The notes: generated by a model from the letters alone, not told the origin. Positions 8,382 to 17,961 are shown, counted from the stretch's first letter. The stretch is DNA of 64,000 nucleotides from Chitinophaga skermanii (GCF_003259335.1 NZ_QLLL01000002.1:372001-436000); one strand, 5' to 3'. Numbers and translations: made by a program.

Positions 8382-9152
8382 TTAAGAGTTCGACTGCGTA
8401 CCCATGGTCATTTCTGATCCATCGGCTTCATACACTGTTTTACCTTCCCGTTTTAAGTCGTTCAATTTTCTTTGGATCAATACGCCGTAAGAATTAAACA
8501 ACGGGATCTCTTGAATATTGATAAACTCTAATGGTGTAATGCCTAATGTTTCACAGATAAAGTAAAATTTCAACTGGCTAAATTTGCCGAATGTTCCTGA
8601 TAACCAGTTACGTGGTTGGGAAACCAAGTCGGTAACAAAGATCTTATATTTTACAAAGCTGCGTGTTGCTCCTGTAGCTACATTCGTAATGACAGTATGC
8701 ATAGTAGTTTGGAAGTTTTCATTTTCAAACAACTCAAACTCCAGCACAACAGAATCTTGCTTCATGGCTGCTGTTCGGTGAAAACGAATTGGCAAGTTGG
8801 CTACAACTTGATTTGCAGGGATTACAACACTATCGATATTAAAATCATAGTCTTCATGTAATATGGCTGTTGTATTAGCCCCTAATCGAATTCCTACTTT
8901 TCGATCGTACGGAAAAATTTGACCTTGTGTTTTAATAGGCAACACAAATACAGAGTCGGTTAAAGTAGGCAAGCTAAAGCCAAAACTCACCACGCTGGAG
9001 TCGACTAAGTTGCTATTATTCTGTGATACTTTTTCAGCCGACCACATAAAGTAAATATTATTGACCCCGTGGTATGGGTCCAAGTTTTGTTTATCACAGG
9101 CGGAAAACATGGCCAATATGCTACAAGCAAAAATGATTGGATATAATTTCAT
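8382..9152 (-). CDS. DUF4843 lipoprotein (SusCD accessory)
   Basis: The 256-residue protein has lipobox FSAC (C19). The mature part is beta-rich; the segments NNIYFMWS and SFGFSLPTLTDSVFVLPI, and the later pair of Ig-like strands (IPANQVVANLPIRFHR), fit DUF4843. Proteins of this family are almost always encoded between SusD and a PKD-like lipoprotein, as here, and are thought to be exposed partners of the SusCD complex. No enzymatic motif is visible. It is 12 bases downstream of SusD, so cotranscription is likely. Confidence 0.82.
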   Translation of the reverse strand: MKLYPIIFACSILAMFSACDKQNLDPYHGVNNIYFMWSAEKVSQNNSNLVDSSVVSFGFSLPTLTDSVFVLPIKTQGQIFPYDRKVGIRLGANTTAILHEDYDFNIDSVVIPANQVVANLPIRFHRTAAMKQDSVVLEFELFENENFQTTMHTVITNVATGATRSFVKYKIFVTDLVSQPRNWLSGTFGKFSQLKFYFICETLGITPLEFINIQEIPLFNSYGVLIQRKLNDLKREGKTVYEADGSEMTMGTQSNS

Positions 9153-9164
9153 GCGAGTTAGATT

Positions 9165-10610
9165 TTAGTTACGAACATTCGTCTCAGATTCTGGTAATGG
9201 CACTACATAAGTGCTTTTGTTCATTGTAACGTTGGCACCTGTAGTTGCATTTACGATGGGCGTGGTACCTTTGCGTTTATAGTAAAAGAATAACTGTCCT
9301 TCCCCGATAAACTCTTTTTGATATTCTTTCCTCAATTCGGTTTCAACTGTTGCATTTGCACCTAATGCATCAATACCCCTGTTTTGGCGAACGGTATTCA
9401 AATAGGTTAATGCTTCTGTTTTATCGGTTGTTGTTTCGGCAACGATATAGAACAATTCACTCATGCGTAACATAGGTACAACATACCCGCGTACCAAAGT
9501 TTTATCTGTTAAACCTGCGTATTTGAAGAATGTACGAGAGGCTTTTGCACCACTTGAAGGCACCATCCATAAAGCTTTTAAACGGTAATCGTTAATAAGG
9601 CCTTCGAATGTTGTACTCGTTAAGCGGGTATCGTTCTTTAAGAGGATATTATTATCTGTTAATTCCGGATCATAATAACGTTGGTAGGCTTGTACCATTT
9701 GTTGGTTATATACACCAAAAACGATTTCGGTACTAAATACTTTATCGGTGGCTCCCGTTATACCAATGATATTGGTAGCTTGCACCCAGTAATTAAACTT
9801 CAATACTTCAGTAATGGCATCTTTCGCTAATTGGTAAGCTTCAGCTTTATTGCCACGGTACAACAATACTCTTGCTTTTAAGACCAAAGCAGCATTGTAG
9901 TTAAAATGTAATTGACGAAGACCATCCACATCAGCATCTGAAATAGCTTCATTCGTTAAGATGTTCGTTTTACCCATGTTTTTGATGGGGTCTTCGGCCA
10001 AGTAACTTAACGCAAGATCGATATCTCTCAATACACTATCCATTACAGCATTAGCCGGTAGAATTGGCGTTGTTTTAGCCGTTCCGTTTGAATAATACGG
10101 GATAGATAAATTGATAGAATCTACCGTACTATACATGGGACCGAACAAGCGCAACATATCAAAATGGTGCATGGCTCTTAAACCATAAGCTTCACCACGC
10201 ATGATTCTTTCACGCGCTACCGGCACTACACCGGGATAGCGATTTAACCCCTCTAAGAACTTGTTGATATTTAAAATCGTAACGTATGATTCCGACCAAA
10301 TTTTATTCATTCTGCCCTTGGTTTTATCATCAGCATATTGGTAACCAGGGTATGTATTGAATGCATGGTTAGCATCGGCCATAAATTGCTGGCCTAAGTA
10401 TTCTACATCTGCCATCGTCATTGCACCACCATAACTAAACTCTTTCATCATTCTCATGTAGATACCATTCAATACCGATTTGATGCCCAATTCGGATTGA
10501 TACACTTGTTCTTCAAGAAATTTATCATTTGGCTGTATATCCAAGTATTTACCACAAGCACTGGCAAAAACTAATACAGCAATAACCGGTATATAAAATA
10601 ATTTCTTCAT
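9165..10610 (-). CDS. SusD/RagB-family outer-membrane lipoprotein
   Basis: The 481-residue protein has lipobox ASAC (C19) followed by GKYLDIQP, the standard SusD start. TPR-like helices follow (for example RGEAYGLRAMHHFDMLRLFGPM). The C-terminal RagB region contains the typical LRMSELFYIVAE and LNTVRQNRG segments. It caps the SusC channel and captures the ligand at the cell surface. It is 9 bases downstream of susC. The DUF4843/PKD-like partners, and regulation by sigma/FecR rather than by a sugar-responsive hybrid sensor, argue for a peptide, metal chelate or other non-glycan ligand, but this is inference. Confidence 0.93.
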   Translation of the reverse strand: MKKLFYIPVIAVLVFASACGKYLDIQPNDKFLEEQVYQSELGIKSVLNGIYMRMMKEFSYGGAMTMADVEYLGQQFMADANHAFNTYPGYQYADDKTKGRMNKIWSESYVTILNINKFLEGLNRYPGVVPVARERIMRGEAYGLRAMHHFDMLRLFGPMYSTVDSINLSIPYYSNGTAKTTPILPANAVMDSVLRDIDLALSYLAEDPIKNMGKTNILTNEAISDADVDGLRQLHFNYNAALVLKARVLLYRGNKAEAYQLAKDAITEVLKFNYWVQATNIIGITGATDKVFSTEIVFGVYNQQMVQAYQRYYDPELTDNNILLKNDTRLTSTTFEGLINDYRLKALWMVPSSGAKASRTFFKYAGLTDKTLVRGYVVPMLRMSELFYIVAETTTDKTEALTYLNTVRQNRGIDALGANATVETELRKEYQKEFIGEGQLFFYYKRKGTTPIVNATTGANVTMNKSTYVVPLPESETNVRN

Positions 10611-10619
10611 TTCTATGGT

Positions 10620-13600
10620 TTAAAATGATGCGCCAATACTAAACGCTACTGTGTTCGCAAATGGGTAGTTAATACCTCTTTCAACTTGAATAGAACTTAA
10701 CCTGAAAATATCGTTCATGTAGGCATTGAATCGTAAACTCGATAAGCCGATCTTTTTTAGCATCGCGCTTTCATCACGACGTAACGTATACCCCAAGTTG
10801 AACGATTCTCCAATGATTACATTCTCTTCTTGTACAAATCGGGATGACTTGAAATTATCATCGGTGATAGCAATGGATTTAAAACTAGCTTGGTCACCAG
10901 GTTTTTTCCAACGATCGTATAACGCTCTTCTATCTTGGTTTTTCAGCAAGTCGTCGTAACTAATATTTTCTACTTTATCGAATAAAGCAGTATTGAATAT
11001 GTCGCCACCGAAGCGGTACCTAAAATTGGCGGATAAGTTGAACTGTTTGTAAGTAAAGCTGGTGCCGAATACACCCTCTGCAGTTGGTTTTGTATCTCCC
11101 ATTACGCGCACATCTTTTGCGTCGTACGTGAATGTATAAGTCCCATCTAATTTCATGAATACTTCCTTACCAGTTGCAGGGTCAATACCCATTGATGGTA
11201 CTACCCAAATAGCACTTGGGCTGGCCCCATCATAATATCTTTGCAAACTGCTATTCGATTGTTCTTTCGTATTCAGAGAATAGAGCGAGTTATTGAAATT
11301 CCTGTACTCGCTTTTAAATATGGTCCCCATAGCATTGAAAGAAAGAATAATACGGTCCTTCAAATTGTAAATGGGTGCATACTTGAATTTCAATTCAAAA
11401 CCGCTGGTATACAATTCACCCGTATTAATAGGGTAACCTACTACACCTGTAGAAGATGGCATATCTAACATCACTACTAGAGGGTTAGTTGGCTTCCAGT
11501 ATTTTTCAGCATTTAACGACAACCTGTTATTCCACAAGGAAACATCCACACCTATGTTGCTTTGTTTCGTTGTTTGCCATTTCAAACCGGCATTTCCCAT
11601 GGCGTTTAATTCAACACCTTGTCCATCTAAGTTGACACTAGGAAAGTAGTTGTAAACATCTACTGAAGAGAAGGAGCCCATGTTTACGTTAGAACTAGTA
11701 CCAACTGTACCTCGTATTTTCAACATTGTAATCCATGGATATTCGTTGCGGATAAAATCTTCGTTATGTAAATTCCAACTGGCACCAAATGACCAGAAAG
11801 GTGTAAACTTGTTATCACGACCAAAGGAAGTGGTACCATCAATACGGTAGTTCATATCCAACGCATAACGACCATTGTAAACATAGTTCAACATACCGTT
11901 GAAATTGAGTCTACGGAAAACGACCTCGCTAGCAGAAGGTTTATCACCATCTCTATAACCAAAAGCAAAAGCGGGGTTACCATTCGAAGCAGTAGGGAAA
12001 CCCACGGCACTAAAACTAAGGTTCTTGCGAATTTCTTCTTCCGCGGCAGTGCGTAAGTTCATCGTTAACATATGCTTATTAATTACTTTTGCATACGTTA
12101 TCATAGCGCTTGCCTGGTAGTTAAAACGGTTGGAATTCGAATTATCGAAACGCCCTTTCTGCATCACAGATACATTATCGAACTGCGCACTCAGTGGCGA
12201 TACGAAGCGATTAGATACAGTGTTTGTATTCGACACTTGGATACCGGCTTCAGCGCGAAATTCGCGGTTGAGATTATACTGAATTTGGAAGTTGTTTGTA
12301 AAGCCGAATGACTTCGATTTGTTGAAGTTTAAAATATTCGCTTCATACAAAGGGTTCACTACATTATTCTTATAGATTTTAGAGCGAATAATCGTATCTA
12401 AGTATTTATCTCCTGTTTTTTCATAATACGGGTTAGCATTTACCCAGTTAGCAAAGCTACCATAATTGGATTCTGCAGAGTTATATCCACTTACGAATAG
12501 CTTATTTGAGATATTGAGGTTTTTCTTTCTATAGGTTAAATCTATGTTCCCGCCCCATGTATCTCTACCCGAGCCTTTCATAGCACCAGAAGTTTTCTTA
12601 TAGTTAAGCCCCAAACCATAGGTAAAATCGTTAGAACCTCCATCTGTGTAAATAGAGTGCCCGTGCGACAAACCTGTTTGCAATGGTTCACTTAACCAAT
12701 AAGTATTAACGCCTCTTAAGATAGCGGCCAAGTGCTTGTTATATTGCTCTTGGTGTTCTTGAATAACGTCGTCGGAACCTGTGCTATAACGGCCGGCTAA
12801 TCTTTCGAATTCCAACTTCTCGGTGGCGTTCATAATATTGAAACCAGAGAGGTCTGGGATTTCAGCTCTGAAATCGGCAGTATACGAAAGGCGTAGTTTA
12901 CCGGGTGTAGGGCGTAATGTTTCGATCACCACTACCCCGTTGGCTGCTTTCGCACCGTAGATAGCGGTGGAACCGGCATCTTTGAGGATCGTTACCGACT
13001 TTACGCGGTTCATATCCAAATCGGCAATTACGCGCAAGGTGGTTTCGAAACCATCCATAATGAATAATGGCTGGTTGGGATCGGAAGCAAACGCATCGTT
13101 AATAGCATTACCGGTGGTGCTAATACTTGTAGTACCACGAATTTCGATATTGGGCAATACGTTGGGGTTAGAACCAGCCAAGTTGTTTTCCATCATGATA
13201 AACGAAGGGTCCAACGTTTTCAAACTTTGCAGGATGTTGTTGTTACCGATCGTTTTCAATTCGGCGCCTGTGAAGGTGGCAACGGCACCGGTGTAACTAT
13301 CTTTTTGACGCGTTACGATACCAGTTACCACAACTTCTTTAGCGCCTGCCCTCAAAGAGAGCTTGGTGGTTAGGTTGGTTGGTTTTGTGATTTTTTCACG
13401 TTGGGGTTCCATCCCAACGTAGGATATGATAATGTGTCCCGGTTGAGACAATGTAAATGTATACTCACCTTCACTATTTGTATATGTACCCCTAGCGCTA
13501 TTCATCTCGCGGATGGTAGCCATTTCGAGTGGTTTGCCGTTATCGTCGTATACCTTACCTGTTACCACGATTTGCGTTTGCGCAGCACTTGATAAACCGG

Positions 13601-13970
13601 TGCTTTTAGCTTGCGCATAGCGAACCACCAATACCCCGTTATTGATATTGTACGATACATTCAAGCTACCCAATGCTTTGGATAATACTTGGTCTAATGG
13701 TTCATTCTTCGCGTTGACGGTAATCTTTGGTAATTGTTGTAACTCGTCGGCATTGTATACAAAGCGAAGTTTTACTTGTTTACTCAACATGCGTAAAAAC
13801 TCTGGAACGCTTACGGCTCCTTTCGTTTGTAACGTAACTGGTTGTTGTTGATTAGTCTGTGCTACAACAGTGCTAGCACTAAATAGGGGCAACAGGATGA
13901 GAGGACTAAATTTTGGTTGGATTTGTAACCTTAGGCGCATAGCTATGCCTAATAAGTAATTTTTTTTCAC
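10620..13970 (-). CDS. SusC/RagA TonB-dependent transporter with STN domain
   Basis: The 1116-residue protein has a signal sequence ending near STVVAQ. Next come an STN domain (about 50-120) that signals to FecR, a CarboxypepD_reg beta domain (about 133-212), a plug (VVVTGIVTRQKDSYTGA onward, with the SusC signature LKDAGSTAIYGAKAANGVVV) and a 22-strand barrel. The STN domain next to sigma/FecR genes indicates cell-surface signalling: ligand binding outside releases the ECF sigma inside. I keep the GTG start at 13970 because AAGG lies about 8 bases upstream; the ATG at 13940 is an alternative that still leaves a signal peptide. Confidence 0.93.
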   Translation of the reverse strand: MKKNYLLGIAMRLRLQIQPKFSPLILLPLFSASTVVAQTNQQQPVTLQTKGAVSVPEFLRMLSKQVKLRFVYNADELQQLPKITVNAKNEPLDQVLSKALGSLNVSYNINNGVLVVRYAQAKSTGLSSAAQTQIVVTGKVYDDNGKPLEMATIREMNSARGTYTNSEGEYTFTLSQPGHIIISYVGMEPQREKITKPTNLTTKLSLRAGAKEVVVTGIVTRQKDSYTGAVATFTGAELKTIGNNNILQSLKTLDPSFIMMENNLAGSNPNVLPNIEIRGTTSISTTGNAINDAFASDPNQPLFIMDGFETTLRVIADLDMNRVKSVTILKDAGSTAIYGAKAANGVVVIETLRPTPGKLRLSYTADFRAEIPDLSGFNIMNATEKLEFERLAGRYSTGSDDVIQEHQEQYNKHLAAILRGVNTYWLSEPLQTGLSHGHSIYTDGGSNDFTYGLGLNYKKTSGAMKGSGRDTWGGNIDLTYRKKNLNISNKLFVSGYNSAESNYGSFANWVNANPYYEKTGDKYLDTIIRSKIYKNNVVNPLYEANILNFNKSKSFGFTNNFQIQYNLNREFRAEAGIQVSNTNTVSNRFVSPLSAQFDNVSVMQKGRFDNSNSNRFNYQASAMITYAKVINKHMLTMNLRTAAEEEIRKNLSFSAVGFPTASNGNPAFAFGYRDGDKPSASEVVFRRLNFNGMLNYVYNGRYALDMNYRIDGTTSFGRDNKFTPFWSFGASWNLHNEDFIRNEYPWITMLKIRGTVGTSSNVNMGSFSSVDVYNYFPSVNLDGQGVELNAMGNAGLKWQTTKQSNIGVDVSLWNNRLSLNAEKYWKPTNPLVVMLDMPSSTGVVGYPINTGELYTSGFELKFKYAPIYNLKDRIILSFNAMGTIFKSEYRNFNNSLYSLNTKEQSNSSLQRYYDGASPSAIWVVPSMGIDPATGKEVFMKLDGTYTFTYDAKDVRVMGDTKPTAEGVFGTSFTYKQFNLSANFRYRFGGDIFNTALFDKVENISYDDLLKNQDRRALYDRWKKPGDQASFKSIAITDDNFKSSRFVQEENVIIGESFNLGYTLRRDESAMLKKIGLSSLRFNAYMNDIFRLSSIQVERGINYPFANTVAFSIGASF

Positions 13971-14038
13971 TACTTTTACCTTGAAAAATTAATTAATAAG
14001 ATATCCTCGCTATTGCTTCGAGCAATCGGGCGTTAAAG

Positions 14039-14072
14039 AAAACGGGCATTACTATCCTAGTGGTCCGTTTTT
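14039..14072 (-). terminator. Possible terminator between fecR and susC
   Basis: On the minus strand an imperfect bulged stem (ACGGACCACTA against AGTAATGCCCGT) is followed by TTTTCTTT. It could attenuate or separate sigma/FecR transcription from the susCD transcript. Confidence 0.4.
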
Positions 14073-14078
14073 TTTGTT

Positions 14079-15218
14079 TTACTTGCGTTCTACCATAATG
14101 ATGCGTTTAGATTGGTTGATTGTAAATCGAGTATCTGTAACTTGTTCTAAGAAACTTAAAATGGTTGATATATCTTCAGTTGCCAGTAGGTTTGCGCCAC
14201 AACGTTTTTCAGCCACAGCAGCATCTTTAAACTCAATCTCGTAATTATACCTTCGTCCTAAACCTTCCATGATTTCCCCGAGTGGCATATCTTCAAACTT
14301 CAATTCATTATTCATCCATGCTGTGTAGAGATCGGAACTCACATTACGTACAAGCATAGCTCCATCATGCGCAACGGTTACTTGTGATTCTGGTCGTAGG
14401 TACACTGAATCTGATGCACATTTCACCATTACTTTCCCTTCTACCAAGGTGGTTTGCACCCTATTTTTATAGGTATTGATGTTAAATCCTGTTCCTAGCA
14501 CGGTGATGGTTACTTTATCGGCTGCTTTCACTACAAATGGGTGTTCTACATCCTTTGCTACATCGAAGTATGCTTCACCCAGCACTTCCACTGTTCTTTG
14601 CGCACCGTGGAAATTCACGGGGTAACGTAAAGAACTGGCTGCATTTAACCACACCTTAGTACCATCTGATAATACTAAATGATACATCTTCCCTTTGGGG
14701 ATGATTAAGGTATTATATACCACTACGTTCGACTGTGCACTTTGTCCATACACCAAGGCTTCATGCCCAGCAGACAAATCCGTTCCATCCGCTTCCTTTA
14801 ATTTACTGACTGTATCCAAGCGCACAACTTCTCCATTTCCCGTAATTAATTGAATGCTAGTGTCTTTCAATGCTGCTTTAGGGGAATCATATACGAACTT
14901 ACCAACCGGTGAGTGTAATAAATTATATGCCCAGGCCCCTACTATCAAACCTCCTACCATGGCAGCAGCAGCGTACCAAACCATCCGTTTTTTACGTATA
15001 GGCACAACAGCTGTTGCTTGTATATGATTTTTCTTAAAGTCATTCCATACCACGTCTATGTCCTCTTCTTCAACAGCGGCCATTTGTTGCATAGCTTGTT
15101 TGATGCGTAAACTATCTTGCAATAGTTCATCATCAACAGGCAATACGCCTTGCTGCTGAAGCTTTTCTATAATTGCTTCCCAATGTTTGTCTTCGGGCGA
15201 CAGTTGATCGTTTGTCAT
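14079..15218 (-). CDS. FecR-family anti-sigma factor
   Basis: The 379-residue protein has a cytoplasmic N-terminal region (1-78), one membrane helix (about 80-101), a periplasmic FecR beta domain (about 165-260, with LSDGTKVWLNAASSLRYP and VLGEAYFDV) and a C-terminal DUF4974 segment (about 308-379, including FEDMPLGEIMEGLGRRYN). It transmits the signal from the STN domain of the neighbouring SusC to the ECF sigma factor. It lies between sigma and susC, the standard order. Confidence 0.93.
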   Translation of the reverse strand: MTNDQLSPEDKHWEAIIEKLQQQGVLPVDDELLQDSLRIKQAMQQMAAVEEEDIDVVWNDFKKNHIQATAVVPIRKKRMVWYAAAAMVGGLIVGAWAYNLLHSPVGKFVYDSPKAALKDTSIQLITGNGEVVRLDTVSKLKEADGTDLSAGHEALVYGQSAQSNVVVYNTLIIPKGKMYHLVLSDGTKVWLNAASSLRYPVNFHGAQRTVEVLGEAYFDVAKDVEHPFVVKAADKVTITVLGTGFNINTYKNRVQTTLVEGKVMVKCASDSVYLRPESQVTVAHDGAMLVRNVSSDLYTAWMNNELKFEDMPLGEIMEGLGRRYNYEIEFKDAAVAEKRCGANLLATEDISTILSFLEQVTDTRFTINQSKRIIMVERK

Positions 15219-15300
15219 GATATCAGTAATAAGACAGGTAAATGGTAAAAAAGGGTAGGTAGAAATTGAAAAACTTTTAAAAAAAGTTTTGAATGGTTGA

Positions 15301-15843
15301 TTAGAATCTTGGCAAAGCCCCTATGAAGGCCACGATAGTTAATAAAGAAATATCTTTCCCCTGTTCCCGTAAATATTGGTAAGCTGCTTGCATATGGAAT
15401 TTTACGGTATTAATACTAATACCGGTATGTTCGGCTATTTGTTGGTAGCTCATTCCTTCTTTCACGGATAGTAATAGTATTTTTCTTCGCTGTGGGGGCA
15501 TTTCTTGTAGGGCATTATATAATACAGTATAGAATTTCTCCCGTAATGCTACCTCATCCAATCCATCAGGCACATTGGGCAAAGAAGCTTTTCGTTCTTC
15601 CTCTCGTTTTTGGTTGGCCAAATAATTCAAACAGGCATTCCTGATTGCTTTCGATGCATAAGCTTCAAAGCTCACATTGAAAGTAAGTTCATGGCGTTTT
15701 TGCCAGCATTTCGCATAAAAATCTTGTACAAGGTCTTTCGCCACCTCGTCATCTCCTATGATGCCGATGGCAATAATTCGTAGCTTTTTATAATGCGCGC
15801 GAAATTGTTGTTCGAAAGAATCCAGTAAGCACTGTTCCCCCAT
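15301..15843 (-). CDS. ECF RNA polymerase sigma factor
   Basis: The 180-residue protein contains sigma region 2 (about 10-80, with DEVAKDLVQDFYAKCWQKR) and region 4 (about 112-165, with LPPQRR-type EMPPQRRKILLLSVKEGMSYQQIAEHTG helix-turn-helix). It ends in a short hydrophobic tail (LLTIVAFIGAL), common in Chitinophagaceae ECF factors paired with FecR. It presumably activates the downstream SusCD operon when the transported ligand is present. It is transcribed in the same direction as fecR, 82 bases upstream. Confidence 0.93.
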   Translation of the reverse strand: MGEQCLLDSFEQQFRAHYKKLRIIAIGIIGDDEVAKDLVQDFYAKCWQKRHELTFNVSFEAYASKAIRNACLNYLANQKREEERKASLPNVPDGLDEVALREKFYTVLYNALQEMPPQRRKILLLSVKEGMSYQQIAEHTGISINTVKFHMQAAYQYLREQGKDISLLTIVAFIGALPRF

Positions 15844-15960
15844 AATCCCGTTTATAATAATGGCTGTTGACTCTAAGTGGGCGATAAAACTAATAAATTT
15901 AATGTAGAATTAAAAATAGCGCCACGCCTAATGGTGAAATTACCCCTTTTCGATTCCTGT

Positions 15961-16200
15961 TTAGTTATCGCGGTTCATACTTTCTTGCATCGTTTCCCAA
16001 TTTCGCATATACCTATCAACAAAATGATGCAACTCCAGTAAAGCCCGCTCTACCACTAGCAAAGCGGCTTCACGTTCTTGCCTACTTAATTCATCTCGCT
16101 CTAATTTCATAACAAATTCATCCACAGGATACCGTAATGCTGCACTCAACAAAGGATAGAAATACAGCTTTTCTTCATTTGTATTAAATAAAAATTTCAT
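15961..16200 (-). CDS. Small hypothetical protein
   Basis: The 79-residue reading frame has coherent composition: acidic, helical and rich in Leu/Glu/Arg from about residue 25 on (ELSRQEREAALLVVERALLELHHF), with no signal or membrane segment. I do not recognise a family. It stands alone between the sigma gene and the riboswitch and is transcribed away from the riboswitch. The long amphipathic helix suggests a small cytosolic binding protein, but nothing more can be said. Confidence 0.5.
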   Translation of the reverse strand: MKFLFNTNEEKLYFYPLLSAALRYPVDEFVMKLERDELSRQEREAALLVVERALLELHHFVDRYMRNWETMQESMNRDN

Positions 16201-16425
16201 TCTCTTGGTGTTAACAATTCAAACAATGGAATTTAAATATATGTCAGTATTCCTATTTAACTTCTAAAAAAACCACATTTCTTATTTCTACTTTCAACAC
16301 AGCTCTTCAAACCCAATACCATTAAATATTCCAGCAAAAAAATATTTTTCATTTTTATGAAGGCTTGGTAATAAGTAGTCGATTCCATTATATTTGCAAG
16401 ATCGTTCTTTACATATTCAAGTGAA

Positions 16426-16592
16426 AAGGTAAGCAGTTCCATCACTGCTTTTAAAAAGGAACCGTGTGCAATTCACGGGCTGACGCGCAACTGTAAGTAA
16501 CACATACAAGTTATTGCCCTTGTAGTTCATTGTCTCTCCCTTGTAGAGATGAGAAGAACGGCAACAACGTTACAAGCCAGGATACTTGCCTT
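16426..16592 (+). ncRNA. Cobalamin (AdoCbl) riboswitch
   Basis: The conserved core is present in order: GGAACCGTG..AATTCACGGGCTGACGC, then GCAACTGTAA, and at the 3' end the B12 box AAGCCAGGATACTTGCC (standard AGCCAGGAGACCTGCC). Helix P1 closes between AAGGTAAG (16426-16433) and CTTGCCTT (16585-16592), eight pairs with one G-U. It lies upstream of the MetE-like gene, the classical B12-repressed target. Confidence 0.93.
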
Positions 16593-16655
16593 ATTACTAA
16601 AAAGACCAATGCTTTCGCGGATTTGAAGCAGTAGTCGAAAAAGAAAAACCAACCA

Positions 16656-16772
16656 AGCATACGCTACCGGTAGGTTCCCTCTTTTAACATCTACATTTTT
16701 CCCGGAAGCATACGTGAACTGTAAGGAGCATTATTCCCATAATGTTTCATAAAAAAGTTGCATGCGTATGCT
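16656..16772 (+). promoter_or_regulatory. Candidate riboswitch expression platform: start-codon sequestering helices
   Basis: The octamer AGCATACG occurs at 16656-16663 and again at 16707-16714. Both copies are complementary to CGTATGCT at 16765-16772, which contains one of the two possible ATG starts of the MetE-like gene and abuts the other. An AAGGAG (16723-16728) would lie in the loop. This fits translational control, in which ligand binding allows one copy to pair with the start region. Confidence 0.5.
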
Positions 16773-17952
16773 CAAACACAACCTCGGGTACCCACAAACA
16801 GGTGTACACCTTGAATTACAAAAAGCCAGTGAATTATACTGGAATGGCACAATTGGTCGTACCGACCTTTTCCTTGTTGCCAAAAGAATGCAAGAGAATA
16901 GCTGGCGCTTACAAAAAGAAGCCGGCATTGATCTTATTCCTTGCAACGATTTCAGTTTCCATCACCAAGTACTTGATATGAGCCTTATGCTAGGCGTGGT
17001 ACCTAGTCGTTATATGCCCGTGGTAACCGATATTCCTGGCAATACTGAAATTGATCTTTACTTAGCCATGGTAAATGGCTACGAGCATAAGGGTGTTACC
17101 ATAAAAGGCATGGAGCAGGCCCGTTGGTTCGATACGAATGCTACGTATGTTATCCCCGAACTCGATGCGCAACAAACGTTTCAAATATTCTCCAATAAGA
17201 TATTCACTGAATTTAGCGCCGCCAAGCATATTACGCAGCAAGTACCTAAGCCTGTATTAATGGGGCCTGTATCTTATTTATTATTGGGTAAAGAAACAAC
17301 AGGTGACTTCCATCGCTTGGATTTGTTACGGAAGATGATGCCCACATACTTGACAGTTTTAAAAAAGCTGGAAGAAATGGGCGCCACTTGGATTCAATTT
17401 GATGAACCCTTTCTTACACAAACGCTTTCTATTGAGGCGAAAGCTGCTTTCAACTATGCCTATGGCGAGATTAAGAAGGCTTGCCCTGGCATAAAAACAC
17501 TTGTTACCAGCTTCTTCGGTGCGCTCAATGATAATACAGCACTTGCGTTAACATTACCGATCAACGGGCTTCATATCGATTTGATTGCTGATGCTACACA
17601 ACTGGATCAAATACTACCACTTATGTCGAGTAAGTTGGTGTTGAGTGTAGGAATAATTGATGGTCGCAATGCTGCTATTACTAATTATGAAGCTGTGCTG
17701 CCCTCTCTACAACAAGCCGTTCATGCTATTGGCGAAGGACGAGTAATGATTGCTCCTTCTTGTTCATTCGCATATTTGGATTCGTCGCTGGAAGATAAAC
17801 TGCCGGCTATCATAGCACAACAAAAGCTTCGCGAAGTACATGATTTATCGTGCATCGTGGAGGGAGATACTGATAGTTTGGAGCGGAATAAAGCGGCTAT
17901 TTTTAGGGCAAATACCGTGAGTAATAATCATACTACGCCCATGACTATATAA
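16762..17952 (+). CDS. MetE N-terminal-domain protein lacking the catalytic half
   Basis: The 396-residue protein aligns with the N-terminal half of cobalamin-independent methionine synthase MetE: LGYPQTGVHLELQKA, AGIDLIPCNDFSFHHQVLD, KPVLMGPVSYLLLGK, WIQFDEPFL, GLHIDLIAD, SVGIIDGRNA and APSCSF. MetE is normally about 760 residues, with the zinc ligands (two Cys, one His and one Glu) and the homocysteine/folate active site in the C-terminal half. That half is absent here, and the DNA after the stop does not encode it in another frame. The start is ATG 16762 or 16768. The riboswitch upstream shows repression by B12. The protein may be a functional specialised paralogue, a subunit of a split enzyme, or a degraded gene. 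Confidence 0.85.
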   Translation: MRMLKHNLGYPQTGVHLELQKASELYWNGTIGRTDLFLVAKRMQENSWRLQKEAGIDLIPCNDFSFHHQVLDMSLMLGVVPSRYMPVVTDIPGNTEIDLYLAMVNGYEHKGVTIKGMEQARWFDTNATYVIPELDAQQTFQIFSNKIFTEFSAAKHITQQVPKPVLMGPVSYLLLGKETTGDFHRLDLLRKMMPTYLTVLKKLEEMGATWIQFDEPFLTQTLSIEAKAAFNYAYGEIKKACPGIKTLVTSFFGALNDNTALALTLPINGLHIDLIADATQLDQILPLMSSKLVLSVGIIDGRNAAITNYEAVLPSLQQAVHAIGEGRVMIAPSCSFAYLDSSLEDKLPAIIAQQKLREVHDLSCIVEGDTDSLERNKAAIFRANTVSNNHTTPMTI

Positions 17953-17961
17953 AAACCAATG

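Noticed and set aside
16257..16445. 62-codon minus-strand reading frame
   Set aside because: Its start overlaps the conserved P1 helix of the cobalamin riboswitch on the other strand and the product looks random.
16742..16981. Reading frame with AAGGAG 13 bases upstream
   Set aside because: It overlaps the MetE-like gene in another frame and has no recognisable protein features; the AAGGAG is better explained as part of the riboswitch expression platform.
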